A stretch of 64,000 nucleotides of DNA from CAZJZH01 sp964550465 (GTDB lineage Bacteria > Patescibacteriota > Patescibacteriia > JACRDY01). The stretch spans positions 1 to 64,000 of the forward strand of contig CAZJZH010000001.1 in the NCBI GenBank assembly GCA_964550465.1, given 5' to 3'. Under the pieces are notes generated by a model, which saw only the letters and a list, made by a program, of their open reading frames with translations, had not been told where the DNA came from and did not search any database. Position numbers and translations under genes: made by a program. Shown piece by piece: positions 14,787 to 24,487 of this stretch (positions are counted from its first letter, which is position 1; every line of letters begins with the position of its first letter).

Positions 14787-16503
14787 GGGCAATAAAGTCT
14801 GCTTGACTGTATTCTACCATGTCTTGCTGGCCACGCACACGGACCGCCAATGGTCCGCCGCCAGCTTCCTTGTCACCAATCACCAGCGTGTAGGGCAATT
14901 TCTGCTGCTCAGCATTGCGAATTTTCTTACCAACCGTCTCATCGCTATCATCAACCTCTGCCCGCAGACCAGCCGCTCGTAGTGTGTCGGCCAATTGTTG
15001 AGCAAACGCGCTATGCGCTTCACTGACCGTAGCCAGCCGCACCTGCACCGGTGCCATCCAGACCGGAAAGGCGCCGGCGTGATGCTCAATAATAATAGAC
15101 AAGAATCGCTCCAGTGAACCCATAATCGCCGCGTGAATCATCACCACCCGCTCTTTATCACCCTGCTCATTAATACAGTGCAAATCAAAGCGCTCCGGCA
15201 TGTTCATATCTAACTGAATCGTTGCTACCTGCCAAGTGCGACCCAGCGAGTCCTTAGCAATGAAGTCAACCTTAGGACCGTAAAAAGCAGCTTCCCCAGG
15301 ATTTTCTACAAACGCTACTCCCCGTTCGGTGGCTAGCTGACGAATCTGCTCTTCGGCCGCCTGCCATTCTTGCGGTGTGCCCAGATAGGCCGCAAAATTT
15401 TCCGGATCATGGAGCGATAATTCCACTGCTAATTCTTCAAAGCCAACTGCCTTGTAAAAAGTATCAACAATATCCCAAATAGCCAGAAACTCTTCCTTGA
15501 CCTGTCCTTGGCGACAGAAGACATGAGCATCATCTTGGGTAATACAACGGACCCGAGACAAGCCGGATAGCTCACCAGTCTGCTCGTCACGATAGACCAT
15601 GGTGGTGTTGGCATAGCGCTGTGGCATGTCGCGATAACTATGTGGGTGGCGGTCAAAAATCTGGGTGTGGTGCGGACAGTTCATCGGCTTGAGGGCAAAT
15701 TCGTGATCTTCACGAGTTTTAATGCGGAATAACTCATCAGCAAACTTCTGCCAGTGACCACTGGTTTCATACAAATCCTTCTTAGTAATGTGTGGAATCT
15801 CTACTTTGTGATAACCACGAGCTGAGCGCAGTTCCCAGACATAGTCATCTAGGATAGTTCGTAACAGCATGCCTTTCGGCGTCCACAGCGGTAATCCCGG
15901 CCCGACTAAATCAGAAAAGACAAACAAGTCTAATGTCTTGCCGAGCTTGCGGTGATCGCGCTTCTCTGCTTCTGCTCGCTGATCCAAGTACGCTTGTAAT
16001 TCTTCTTTGGTCGCAAAGGCTAAGCCATAGATGCGAGTCAACATAGCCTTACTCTCATCACCACGCCAGTAGGCACCGGCCACCGTGTCGAGCTTAAAGG
16101 CAGCTGCTTTCAATTCCCCGCCATCTTCGACGTGTGGCCCTTTACATAAATCAACAAAATCACCCGAGGTGTACAGCGACACTGTCTCCTCCCCGGCCGC
16201 GGCCAACTCTTCGATCAGCTCCAACTTATACGGCTGCTGGGCAAACAATGTCCGCGCTTCGTCCAAACTGACTGTTGAGTGCTCAAAGCTGATACCTTGA
16301 TTGACAATTTTCTGCATAGCTTTTTGCAGCTTTGGTAAATCATCCGCGCCCAGCGCTTGCGGCAACTCAAAGTCATAATAAAAACCCGTGTCGATGGCCG
16401 GACCAATAGCTAATTTGGCATCGGGAAACTGCTGCAACACTGCCATAGCCATGACATGTGACAGTGAATGACGAACGCGTCCAATTGATGATGTATCTGA
16501 CAT
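14752..16503 (-). CDS. thrS: Threonyl-tRNA synthetase lacking the TGS domain
   Basis: This class II synthetase charges tRNA-Thr. The 583 residues start directly with the editing (SAD) domain, HSLSHVMAMAVLQQFP near residue 11, where most bacterial ThrRS have a TGS domain first. The zinc/editing motif, motif 2 (MVYRDEQTGELSGLSRVR, then QDDAHVFC) and the C-terminal anticodon domain starting at VWMAPVQVRLATV are all present. The ATG at 16503 is chosen over upstream in-frame codons, which lie inside the T-box terminator region. Expression is controlled by a T-box leader. Loss of TGS is seen in some reduced genomes. Confidence 0.96.
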   Translation of the reverse strand: MSDTSSIGRVRHSLSHVMAMAVLQQFPDAKLAIGPAIDTGFYYDFELPQALGADDLPKLQKAMQKIVNQGISFEHSTVSLDEARTLFAQQPYKLELIEELAAAGEETVSLYTSGDFVDLCKGPHVEDGGELKAAAFKLDTVAGAYWRGDESKAMLTRIYGLAFATKEELQAYLDQRAEAEKRDHRKLGKTLDLFVFSDLVGPGLPLWTPKGMLLRTILDDYVWELRSARGYHKVEIPHITKKDLYETSGHWQKFADELFRIKTREDHEFALKPMNCPHHTQIFDRHPHSYRDMPQRYANTTMVYRDEQTGELSGLSRVRCITQDDAHVFCRQGQVKEEFLAIWDIVDTFYKAVGFEELAVELSLHDPENFAAYLGTPQEWQAAEEQIRQLATERGVAFVENPGEAAFYGPKVDFIAKDSLGRTWQVATIQLDMNMPERFDLHCINEQGDKERVVMIHAAIMGSLERFLSIIIEHHAGAFPVWMAPVQVRLATVSEAHSAFAQQLADTLRAAGLRAEVDDSDETVGKKIRNAEQQKLPYTLVIGDKEAGGGPLAVRVRGQQDMVEYSQADFIAHVQQQMADKTS

Positions 16504-16520
16504 ATAGTAAACAATATAAT

Positions 16521-16722
16521 AAAAATCCTCATCCCACAGCCGCACTACCACGTAATAATGATACTGCGTTGGGACGAGGATTTCCCCGCGGTTCCACCCA
16601 ACGTTCCTCCCGTCAAACGGAAGACACTTGGTTGCTACTCCAGTCAGCTTAGGTCTGTGACGATTCCTGTTGTGCTAGAACCAGGTGCTTGGTAGGCACC
16701 TCAATCACTACTGGAAGCTATA
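16521..16722 (-). promoter_or_regulatory. T-box riboswitch of thrS
   Basis: Read on the minus strand, the leader has a stem I region based on CCAGT/ACTGG (from about 16710), a small stem III (TTCCGT/ACGGGA) and the diagnostic T-box GGGTGGAACCGCGGGG, with TGGAACC at 16590-16596. The antiterminator pairs CGTTGGG (16597-16603) with CCCAACG (16567-16573). The competing terminator pairs AATCCTCGTCCC (16571-16582) with GGGATGAGGATTTTT (16521-16535). Uncharged tRNA-Thr would stabilise the antiterminator and switch thrS on. An ACC in AGACCTAAG is a possible Thr specifier, but I could not fold stem I with certainty. Confidence 0.9.
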
Positions 16723-16726
16723 GTGT

Positions 16727-16754
16727 AGTGTAATCTGTTGGCGCTAATTGTCAA
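16727..16754 (-). promoter_or_regulatory. Promoter of the thrS T-box transcript
   Basis: -35 TTGACA (16749-16754), 16-nt spacer, -10 TACACT (16727-16732) on the minus strand. The -35 box contains the TGA stop of the upstream gene. Confidence 0.65.
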
Positions 16755-17944
16755 GAGTCTGTGCCCGTGACGCGGATATCGATATGATCAAGCAGTTGCG
16801 GTACGCGATTGACCCAGAATGGGAAGAAGCGGACGCGAACTGACTCCACTCCTGCCACCTCAGCGAAATGCTGGTAGACTTCTGCCTCGGTCAGCCCCTT
16901 CAAGCGGTCTTTGGCGAAGGCTTCGCTGTTCAACCGGATAACTGACTGGCCACTGAGTGAGGCTTCAACGGTGGCTGTTTGATTGGCCACATCAATAGCA
17001 ACAATGTCGTAGGTTAACTGGTCATAATTGACATCCAGCAGCTGCTGATCGTCTGGTAAACTGTTACGCAGCTGTCGTTCCATGGTGCGGATTAGTGCTT
17101 CGCGATCAAAGAACACTCCTTCAGCTGTAGCAGTCACCTCCAGGCTAAATTGCTCCACCTGGTCACCAACTGCCGCGCTGGCAGTCTGTTCAATTGGCGC
17201 CATGGTAACCGCGTGCGCCACCTTACTGTCTACCCCCAGTTCACTCAGTACCTGCGCCTCCAACTGCTCGAGTAGTTTCTGTTCAGCAGTGGTGATATCT
17301 GATTCTGCTACCGCTGGTAAACGGCTCTGCCCTAGGGCAATATCGCTAACTGCTTCAGCATAAATGTCTTCTTGGAGCGGCACCCACAGACCAGGGATAC
17401 TAAAACGGGTGCCAGCCGCTATGGTCTTACCTTCTAACTGCGCCGGGTCATCGGCATAGACTGCCACTTCAGCTGACTGACCAACCGGCACATCAACCCG
17501 ATCAACAATGCGTAGTAACGTACCATCATCAGCTAACAAGCGAGTGGTAGCCACCAGTGGCTGTGGTCGGCGGTAGTTATTGACAATCGTTACACGGCCG
17601 ACAGTGTCGCTGTCCGCGGCCACAGAACCAGTAGCCTCAAACTGTTGCTGACCAGTTACTTGGCGGTCAAAAAAGGCGCCTGGTAATTGGTCATCGGCTA
17701 ACTGCCCATCGCTATCCCCCACCACACTGATAGTGGTAGTGGTATTGACAGTCTGCGGCTGCGGTACCACAGAGATCGTGGCTGAGACAAATGAGAAGTA
17801 GAGAATCAAAACAATCAACAGCGCGGTGATGATAACAAAACTGACCACTACCTTACGATACAGGTGTAACGAAGGTACTGTGTGGGGTACTTTTTGCTTA
17901 GGAGTACGCTTGGGCGCGTTAGATTTTGGCGCGGTACGCGGCAT
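16751..17944 (-). CDS. Membrane-anchored exported protein, baseplate-J-like region, unknown role
   Basis: A 397-residue protein with a basic cytoplasmic N-terminus (PKRTPKQK), one membrane helix at about residues 31-55, and a long extracytoplasmic part rich in beta strands. Within it, GRVTIVNNYRRPQPLVATTR and the text after it (DGTLLRI, AAGTRFSIP) resemble a CPR protein family often labelled baseplate-J-like; that label is tentative. The ATG at 17944 is preferred over an upstream TTG. No Shine-Dalgarno is present. It lies between dnaE and thrS on the same strand, and its stop codon is inside the -35 box of the thrS promoter. Confidence 0.7.
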   Translation of the reverse strand: MPRTAPKSNAPKRTPKQKVPHTVPSLHLYRKVVVSFVIITALLIVLILYFSFVSATISVVPQPQTVNTTTTISVVGDSDGQLADDQLPGAFFDRQVTGQQQFEATGSVAADSDTVGRVTIVNNYRRPQPLVATTRLLADDGTLLRIVDRVDVPVGQSAEVAVYADDPAQLEGKTIAAGTRFSIPGLWVPLQEDIYAEAVSDIALGQSRLPAVAESDITTAEQKLLEQLEAQVLSELGVDSKVAHAVTMAPIEQTASAAVGDQVEQFSLEVTATAEGVFFDREALIRTMERQLRNSLPDDQQLLDVNYDQLTYDIVAIDVANQTATVEASLSGQSVIRLNSEAFAKDRLKGLTEAEVYQHFAEVAGVESVRVRFFPFWVNRVPQLLDHIDIRVTGTDS

Positions 17945-17999
17945 AGGCAACAATAGAATTGATTATCACTCTTACTATACAATATTTAGCTACGAGCGT

Positions 18000-20900
18000 C
18001 TAGGCATTGGCGGCGGCTGGCTGGACAATAGCCACGGAACGCTCGCCAACAATCTGCTCCAGTAACTCTTTCACCGTATCGGTAGGATCAACCGTAAACG
18101 GTGTATCGATTGACTGCCAGCCACGACCTTGGGCTACCAGTAATCTGACTGGCATATCCCCCGCGTGCTGACCAATCACCGCTTTAATCTGATCAACCAA
18201 TTCCTGCGTTGGTGGTTGATGGAAGCGAATAAAGACGCCCGGCTGTGGTGCAGCTGGTTTGGCTGGCTGTTGCTGCTGTTGTTGATCAGCACCAGTATTG
18301 CGCCAGTGATTCTGCTTGAGACGAATCGGGCCGCTGTAGTCCTGGATGGTTTTTTCCAGCGAATCAGTCCGCAGCTCGGCTGCTCGTTCTACCACTATCT
18401 TCATCTCGCCATCCTTATCTGATACCCGCCCCTCAACAATAACCAATTGATCCTGACCAAAGACTTCACCGAGCTCCGTCATTTTTTTCGGAAAGACAAT
18501 CACCTCGGTGCCTCCAGTGGCGTCCTCGATCCGAGCAAACAGCATCGGGTCCCCTTTGCGGGTAAAGACTCGCTTCTGCATCGATACCACCCCCGCAATG
18601 CGCACTGCTTCTCTACCCTGCTTGATAATCTGTGGTAATTGATTGCACGGCGCAACGATGTGATTTAAGTCACGAGCAAACTCGCGTATTGGGTGTTCCG
18701 TAATATACAAGCCTAGGTACTCGCGCTCCCACAGCGCCCGTTCTTTCTTACTGACTGCCGGCACATCGGCTAACCGCAGAGTATATCGCGGACCTGTAGT
18801 GCTGTCAGCAAACAAACTGGTTTGGTTAGAATCCTGGTCTTGATGAGTCTCCTTGATAAATTGCAAAATAGCGTCCATGTTGTACAGGACGGTGTTTGGG
18901 TCAATCATCTGCCCAAAGGCACCCGCCTTAGCCAAACTTTCCAGCGATTTTTTATTCAACTCTTTCGAGCGTACTCGCAAGAGAAAATCTTCGAAGGTGG
19001 TAAAAGCGCCATTGGCCTTGCGCTCGTGAATAATAGCCTTAACAATGCCCTCGCCAACATTTTTGACGGCATGCAATCCAAAGCGAATACGCGGCTCTGC
19101 TGTATTCAGTGTTTCGGCCACCGCAGTGAAGTTGGTAAAACTTTCATTGATATCTGGCGGCAAGACTGTGATGCCCATAGCGGCGCAATCCGTCACCTCG
19201 ACTGTCACCCGGTCCAGGTTGCCTTGATCAGCGGTTAATAGCGAAGCCATGAACTCCACCGGGTAGTTAGCCTTGAAGTATGCTGTCTGGTAGGCAATGA
19301 CGGCGTAACAAGCGGCGTGCGATCGGTTAAACCCATACTGAGCAAACGGCTCGATGAAGTGGAAAATTTCTTTTGCAATCTTGTCAGGGATGCTATTATC
19401 AATGGCGCCTTGGATAAACTTTTCTTTCTGCTCAGCTAGCAAACTGGCAATTTTTTTACCCATGGCCTTACGCAGCACGTCCGCTTCCCCCAGAGTAAAG
19501 CCGGCTAGGTCTTGGGCGATACGCATAATCTGCTCCTGGTAAACAGCGATACCGTAGGTGTTGTTGAGAATTGGTTCCAGTTTAGGATGAATGTAAGACA
19601 CTTCTTTGAGGCCATGCTTGCGGGCTACAAAGTCTGGGATAAACTCCATTGGCCCCGGTCGATACAGGGCCACCATAGCAATAATATCTTCAATGTGGTT
19701 TGGTTGCAGCTGTTTGAGGTAACGCTTCATGCCGGCTGATTCGAGCTGGAAGACCCCAGTAGTGTCGCCACGCTGGAACAGCTCAAAAGTTTTAGCATCA
19801 TCAAACGGCAGCTCATCAAGGTCGTACTGCTTGCCGTGAATTTTTTTGATCACATCGATAGTGTTTTCCAAAATGGTCAAGTTCTTCAAGCCCAAGAAGT
19901 CCATTTTCAACAGACCGAGTGACTCAACCGGTGACAGTGAATACTGTGATACCACAGTTTCATCACTCCCACTAGCATACTGAATGGGCGCATACTGGCT
20001 GACGGGCTCCGGGGTAATCAGCACACCACAGGCGTGGGTGGAAGTATGTCGCGCATTACCCTCAATCCGTCGAGCAGTGTCAATTAACAGCTTCGCCTCC
20101 TCGTCATTGTCATACATTTCTTTGAGCTCCGGCTCTTTGTCGAGCGCTTCATCCAAACTAGTGAACATCGGGATCAGCTTGGAAATTTTGTCGCAGTACC
20201 CATATGGCAAGTCTAATACACGACCAACGTCACGCACTGCCGCCCGGGCCGCCATGGTTCCAAAGGTAATAATCTGGGCTACGTGGTCTTTGCCATACTT
20301 ACTTTCCACATACCGAATAACCTCATCACGACGGACATCAGCAAAGTCAAGGTCAATATCGGGCATCGACACACGCTCTGGATTCAAAAACCGCTCAAAC
20401 AGCAAATCGTACTTAATTGGGTCTACATTGGTAATATTGATCAGGTACGACACTAGCGAACCAGCGGCTGAGCCACGACCTGGACCAACGATAATGCCCT
20501 GCTCTTTAGCCCAGTTAACAAAGTCAGCCACAATTAAGAAATATGAAGCGTAACCGGTTTTTTCAATCACCCCGAGCTCATACTCCAGCCGTTCCTGGAT
20601 AACTGGGTCCGGCGTATCACCGTACCGCTTAGCGATACCGGCCTGTGACTGATCCGCTAACTGCTGCTGTGGCGTTTTACCAGCTGGCACGGCAAAGAAC
20701 GGCAATTTGATCTCGCCCAAGGTCATTTCAAAATCAACCATGTCGGCAATCTTGGCGGTGTTAGCAATAGCTTCTGGCACATCAGCAAACTTCTCTGTCA
20801 TGGCCGCTGCGCTGCGGAACGACAAATCATAGGCCAGCAAGTTCATGCGGTTGGTTTCGTCTTTTTTACGCTTGGTTTGCAGACAGATCAGCACGTCTTG

Positions 20901-21551
20901 CGCATCAGCATCGGGCTGCTCCAGGTAGTGGACGTCGTTAGTCGCTACCAGTGGCACACCTTCCTGCCGCGCGAGAGCAATCAAGGCCTGATTAACCTGC
21001 TCAGACTCCGGTGTATCGGCCAGACGCTGCAACTCCAGATAAAAATTACCTTCACCAAACACTCGCTGGTGTTTAGCGACCAGCTCCTTGGCCCGCTGCG
21101 TATCATCAGCCATCAGTGCCTGGGGAATCTCGCCTTGTAGACAGGCGCTAGAGGCAATAATGCCCTCGTGGTATTGCTCCAGTAACTCCCAGTCAACCCG
21201 CGGCTTATAATAAAAACCCTCCATGTGAGCCATGGAAGTCAGTTTAATCAAATTTTTGTAGCCGGTCTCGTTTCGCGCCAACAAGATCAAGTGGTTACGC
21301 ACTTCATCAATCCGCGGCCGTTTATTCAGTCGGCCATTGGGCGCTACATAAGCCTCTAAACCAATAATGGGCTTAATGCCCGCCTTGGTGGCTTTTTGAT
21401 AAAACTCCACCGCGCCATACATGACGCCGTGATCCGTCAAAGCTAAGGCCGACATATGTTCCGCCTTCGCCATATCGACCAATTCACCCACCTTCGGCAG
21501 CCCGTCTAGCAGGCTGTAGTGGGAGTGAACGTGGAGATGAATAAAACTCAT
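18000..21551 (-). CDS. dnaE: DNA polymerase III alpha subunit
   Basis: This is the main replicative DNA polymerase (C family). The 1,183 residues start with the PHP domain (FIHLHVHSHYSLLDG at residues 3-17, LTDHG near 38). The palm catalytic motif PDIDLDFAD lies around residues 395-403. Also visible are GPGRGSAAGSLVSYL, the fingers and beta-binding regions, and an OB-fold near IAGVVSMQKRVFTRKGDPM with ATGGTEVIVFPK. The C-terminal region holds a Gln-rich linker (QQQQQ) and a small alpha/beta domain. It is DnaE-type rather than PolC-type, since no exonuclease domain is inserted. The ATG at 21551 has no Shine-Dalgarno. Confidence 0.98.
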   Translation of the reverse strand: MSFIHLHVHSHYSLLDGLPKVGELVDMAKAEHMSALALTDHGVMYGAVEFYQKATKAGIKPIIGLEAYVAPNGRLNKRPRIDEVRNHLILLARNETGYKNLIKLTSMAHMEGFYYKPRVDWELLEQYHEGIIASSACLQGEIPQALMADDTQRAKELVAKHQRVFGEGNFYLELQRLADTPESEQVNQALIALARQEGVPLVATNDVHYLEQPDADAQDVLICLQTKRKKDETNRMNLLAYDLSFRSAAAMTEKFADVPEAIANTAKIADMVDFEMTLGEIKLPFFAVPAGKTPQQQLADQSQAGIAKRYGDTPDPVIQERLEYELGVIEKTGYASYFLIVADFVNWAKEQGIIVGPGRGSAAGSLVSYLINITNVDPIKYDLLFERFLNPERVSMPDIDLDFADVRRDEVIRYVESKYGKDHVAQIITFGTMAARAAVRDVGRVLDLPYGYCDKISKLIPMFTSLDEALDKEPELKEMYDNDEEAKLLIDTARRIEGNARHTSTHACGVLITPEPVSQYAPIQYASGSDETVVSQYSLSPVESLGLLKMDFLGLKNLTILENTIDVIKKIHGKQYDLDELPFDDAKTFELFQRGDTTGVFQLESAGMKRYLKQLQPNHIEDIIAMVALYRPGPMEFIPDFVARKHGLKEVSYIHPKLEPILNNTYGIAVYQEQIMRIAQDLAGFTLGEADVLRKAMGKKIASLLAEQKEKFIQGAIDNSIPDKIAKEIFHFIEPFAQYGFNRSHAACYAVIAYQTAYFKANYPVEFMASLLTADQGNLDRVTVEVTDCAAMGITVLPPDINESFTNFTAVAETLNTAEPRIRFGLHAVKNVGEGIVKAIIHERKANGAFTTFEDFLLRVRSKELNKKSLESLAKAGAFGQMIDPNTVLYNMDAILQFIKETHQDQDSNQTSLFADSTTGPRYTLRLADVPAVSKKERALWEREYLGLYITEHPIREFARDLNHIVAPCNQLPQIIKQGREAVRIAGVVSMQKRVFTRKGDPMLFARIEDATGGTEVIVFPKKMTELGEVFGQDQLVIVEGRVSDKDGEMKIVVERAAELRTDSLEKTIQDYSGPIRLKQNHWRNTGADQQQQQQPAKPAAPQPGVFIRFHQPPTQELVDQIKAVIGQHAGDMPVRLLVAQGRGWQSIDTPFTVDPTDTVKELLEQIVGERSVAIVQPAAANA

Positions 21552-21565
21552 AGTGTTCTAGTGAT

Positions 21566-21601
21566 AGAAAAAAGAAACAGCCCCATCACGGTTTTGTTTC
21601 T
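21566..21601 (-). terminator. Intrinsic terminator of the pheS-pheT operon
   Basis: On the minus strand AGAAACA (21595-21601) pairs with TGTTTCT (21573-21579) across a 15-nt loop, followed by a T-run. It sits beyond the extended reading frame that ends at 21629, which suggests the gene once continued to that point. Confidence 0.55.
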
Positions 21602-21628
21602 CAAAAAATCCACCTCGCTGTTCTATCC

Positions 21629-21760
21629 TTACCGCTTTTTTGTTTTTCGCTTGGTGGTCTTTGCCTTGACTGGCTCTGCTGGCTCCTCTCCCTCATCATC
21701 CTCTGCCATCATCTCAGCCATTGAATCAGCCGCTGTCTTAGCCTTCCGAGCTACAAAAAA
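21629..21760 (-). pseudogene. In-frame continuation of the membrane protein after a TAG
   Basis: Directly after the TAG at 21761-21763 the same frame stays open for 43 codons to TAA at 21629-21631. The text starts FFVARKAKTAADSM, passes an acidic stretch (MAEDDEGEEPAEP), and ends with a Lys/Arg-rich tail (TTKRKTKKR). This looks like genuine protein sequence and the natural C-terminus of the upstream gene. A nonsense mutation, stop readthrough or a sequence error could explain it. Confidence 0.6.
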
Positions 21761-22006
21761 CTAGACCACCTGGCTAATGCCATCAGCCACTAATGCCAGG
21801 TGACTGGATGATTTTTCTACTCGCTCCTTGATGGTGTTCATCAGCGCTTCAAAGGCATCGAGCTTCTGCTGGACGCTCTTAGTAACTGTGTACGCCTGCT
21901 TGAGCAACATGGCCACGTAGTAAATAACCCAGCAGAGGAAGACTGTTAACCACAGGATACAAAATGACAGCACGACAAATAGCAGGTCTTTTGAGGTCTC
22001 CAACAT
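21761..22006 (-). CDS. Small membrane protein with cytoplasmic helix, truncated by in-frame TAG
   Basis: An 81-residue product from the ATG at 22006: one hydrophobic segment (LLFVVLSFCILWLTVFLCWV, about residues 7-30), then an amphipathic helix (KSVQQKLDAFEALMNTIKER) and ALVADGISQVV before TAG. It resembles small single-pass proteins common in CPR genomes that end in a Lys-rich tail; here that tail follows the stop codon in the same frame. It lies 22 nt after pheT and is probably the last gene of that operon. Function is unknown. Confidence 0.65.
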   Translation of the reverse strand: MLETSKDLLFVVLSFCILWLTVFLCWVIYYVAMLLKQAYTVTKSVQQKLDAFEALMNTIKERVEKSSSHLALVADGISQVV

Positions 22007-22028
22007 AGTGATGTAGGTTATTTTTGTT

Positions 22029-24479
22029 TTATTGACGCAAGCTGGCCTGGCAATCGCTAGCCAAGGCATCAATGATCTGCTGCTCATGCGCAGTCACCTC
22101 TTCAGCGGTCAGGGTGCGATCATCGGCCTGATAGGTCACATGAAAGGCCAGGCTCTTGTGGTCTACTGCTATTGTACCACCAGTGAAGATGTCGAACAAC
22201 TCAACCGCCTCAACCAGTGGCTGGCCGGCACTGCGGACTGTTTTTGCCACCTGCCCCCAGCTAACACTGTCCGGCACGACAATAGCCATATCACGCACCA
22301 CGGCCGGGTACTTGGCGGCTGGTGTATAGGTCGTTGGTTTACGTAGACAGGCTGCTAGAGCAGTCACATCAAGGTCAATAATGCCCACCGGCCAGTCAAT
22401 ATCATGAGCCGTACCAATACCCCGCTTTAGCTCAGTCACCACTCCCAAGGCCTTGCCATCAACCACCACGCCGATACTACGCCCTGGCTCAGCCCATGGC
22501 GGCAGCACATCCGGTGTAGTGTCAAAATAAAAATCAAATCCTAGGCTACGCAAAACTGTCTCCGCCATGCCCTTAGCGGTAGTAAACGGTTGGTCATCAT
22601 CCGCCGCCGCTACCACCACGGTCAAACGCTTCGGTTGGTCTGGTAACATCACGCCGCCGTCAGTCGAGCGAGCGTAGCTACCTGGTTGCGGCAAAAATAC
22701 CCGACCAATTTCACACAAGCGAATATCATCAAAGTACCGCGCGTTATCGGCCACTGCTTTGACTAGGTTTTGCACCAAGGTGGTGCGTAATAGTGTCTGG
22801 TCTGTGGCAATAGCATTGGCCAGGGCAATGTGCTGCTGCGGTGTAGTACCAAACAAGCCAACAGTTGCCTCATTAACAAACGAATACGTCTCCACCTGAT
22901 AGCAACCGCCAGCGCCAACTAGCTGGTCAATGATGCTTGTTTCCAGCTGGCGCTCATTATTACCAACTGGCGGAGTGATTGGTAAGGCTGGTAGATGTCC
23001 CGTAATAGCATCAAAACCGTGCAGTCGCGCTACTTCCTCGACAATGTCTTCAGCTATAGCAATATCACCCGTCGCCCGCCACGATGGCACGCTGATGGTC
23101 AGCTCACCTTTTTTCTTACTCTTCTTGACGCCAAAGCCGATACTCTTCAGGCTGTCAGTAATGACCTGATCAGTTAGTGGCTGACCGCCAATGCGTCGAT
23201 TCAGCCAAGCGGTATCTACATCGATAACCACCGGCGTATCATCCCAATCCCCTACATCAACCACCTTGCTGACGACTTGCACATTGGACTGGATTTGTTG
23301 TAACAACTCCACTGCTCGACGCAGTGCCTGTTCAGCCATCTGTGGGTCCAGCCCCTTTTCAAAACGAGCACTGGACTCGGTACGAATACCTAAGCGGGTA
23401 GCAGTTTGACGGATACTGATTGGATCAAAGGTGGCCGACTCAAATACCACTGTCGTAGTGTCATCACTGACTCCACTGTCTACACCACCCATAATACCCG
23501 CTAGGGCCAGTATTTTTTTATCATCACGTATCACTACATCATCAGCCGTTAACTGATGCTCTTGCTCATCAAGGGTGGTGAACTGCTGACCCGCCTCAGC
23601 CTGAGCAATGGTAATTGTACCACCAGCAATAGCCTTACTATCAAAGGCGTGCATCGGCTGACCTAACTCCAGCATGACGTAGTTGGTAATATCAACAATA
23701 ACGTTAATGGAGCGAACGCCCACTGCTTCCAGCTGACTGGCCAGCCAGGCTGGTGATGGCTCAACAGTGACACCGTCAACTGCCACCGCCATATAGCGAC
23801 TGCACTGCTGAGTAGCTGCGATACTAGCCTGCAATCTATGCTTGCGCCCAGCTCGAATAGCTGGCGTCTTGTACGGCTGTAGCGGTACGTTAAAAATCGC
23901 CGCCAGCTCCCGAGCCAAACCGTAGTGACCCCACAGATCCGGCCGGTGGGTCATCGATTTATTATCAATATCAAAAATAGTGTCATCCATGCCTAACGCT
24001 TCAGCCAGCGGCGTACCAACTTCAGCAGCCAGTCCGGATAGATCCGTAATGTCACCATCCGCACAGGGATGGAGATGTTCGATGCCAATCTCGTTACTGG
24101 CGCAGATCATACCCTCACTCTGTTGGCCACGGATTTTGATCGGCTTGAGTTCTACTAGCTCCCCTTCCCCATGCCACCGCACCGTGGCACCCACCTTGGC
24201 AAAGGCCACTTTCATCCCTTGCTGCAGATTAGCCCCACCACAGACCACGTCATATTCGGTACTGCCATCACTAACAATCGCTACCCGCAAGCGATCAGCA
24301 TCTGGATGTGGTTGGACTGAGGTGACAATACCAATCACTACACCGGCCAATTGTTGCCCGTGCGACTGCACGCCTTCTACTTCTACCGTCTGCAAAGTAA
24401 CCTTTTCAGCAATCTCTTCCGCTGAAAAGCCTTTGGGAATAGTGATAAAATTAGTCAGCCATTTACGAGAAACTAACAT
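22029..24479 (-). CDS. pheT: Phenylalanyl-tRNA synthetase beta subunit
   Basis: The beta subunit of the alpha2-beta2 enzyme that charges tRNA-Phe. Its 816 residues follow the full bacterial plan: an N-terminal tRNA-binding (EMAP-like) domain with GVVIGIVTSVQPHPDADRL near residue 47, the B3/B4 editing domain, the B5 domain (WLNRRIGGQPLTDQVI), the catalytic-like core with ARLHGFDAI, and a C-terminal FDX-ACB anticodon-binding domain (YPAVVRDMAIVVPDSV, ending with the HVTYQADDRTLT region). It starts 8 nt after pheS. Confidence 0.97.
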   Translation of the reverse strand: MLVSRKWLTNFITIPKGFSAEEIAEKVTLQTVEVEGVQSHGQQLAGVVIGIVTSVQPHPDADRLRVAIVSDGSTEYDVVCGGANLQQGMKVAFAKVGATVRWHGEGELVELKPIKIRGQQSEGMICASNEIGIEHLHPCADGDITDLSGLAAEVGTPLAEALGMDDTIFDIDNKSMTHRPDLWGHYGLARELAAIFNVPLQPYKTPAIRAGRKHRLQASIAATQQCSRYMAVAVDGVTVEPSPAWLASQLEAVGVRSINVIVDITNYVMLELGQPMHAFDSKAIAGGTITIAQAEAGQQFTTLDEQEHQLTADDVVIRDDKKILALAGIMGGVDSGVSDDTTTVVFESATFDPISIRQTATRLGIRTESSARFEKGLDPQMAEQALRRAVELLQQIQSNVQVVSKVVDVGDWDDTPVVIDVDTAWLNRRIGGQPLTDQVITDSLKSIGFGVKKSKKKGELTISVPSWRATGDIAIAEDIVEEVARLHGFDAITGHLPALPITPPVGNNERQLETSIIDQLVGAGGCYQVETYSFVNEATVGLFGTTPQQHIALANAIATDQTLLRTTLVQNLVKAVADNARYFDDIRLCEIGRVFLPQPGSYARSTDGGVMLPDQPKRLTVVVAAADDDQPFTTAKGMAETVLRSLGFDFYFDTTPDVLPPWAEPGRSIGVVVDGKALGVVTELKRGIGTAHDIDWPVGIIDLDVTALAACLRKPTTYTPAAKYPAVVRDMAIVVPDSVSWGQVAKTVRSAGQPLVEAVELFDIFTGGTIAVDHKSLAFHVTYQADDRTLTAEEVTAHEQQIIDALASDCQASLRQ

Positions 24480-24487
24480 AGAAATAC

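Noticed and set aside
16751..16753. UGA as glycine, as in some CPR lineages
   Set aside because: UGA ends several genes at their natural C-termini with another gene or promoter directly after, so the standard code applies.
21761..21763. Reassigned TAG codon (alternative genetic code)
   Set aside because: One in-frame TAG is not enough. TAG ends the dCMP deaminase (5018-5020) and dut (7386-7388) genes at sensible places, so it is a normal stop here.
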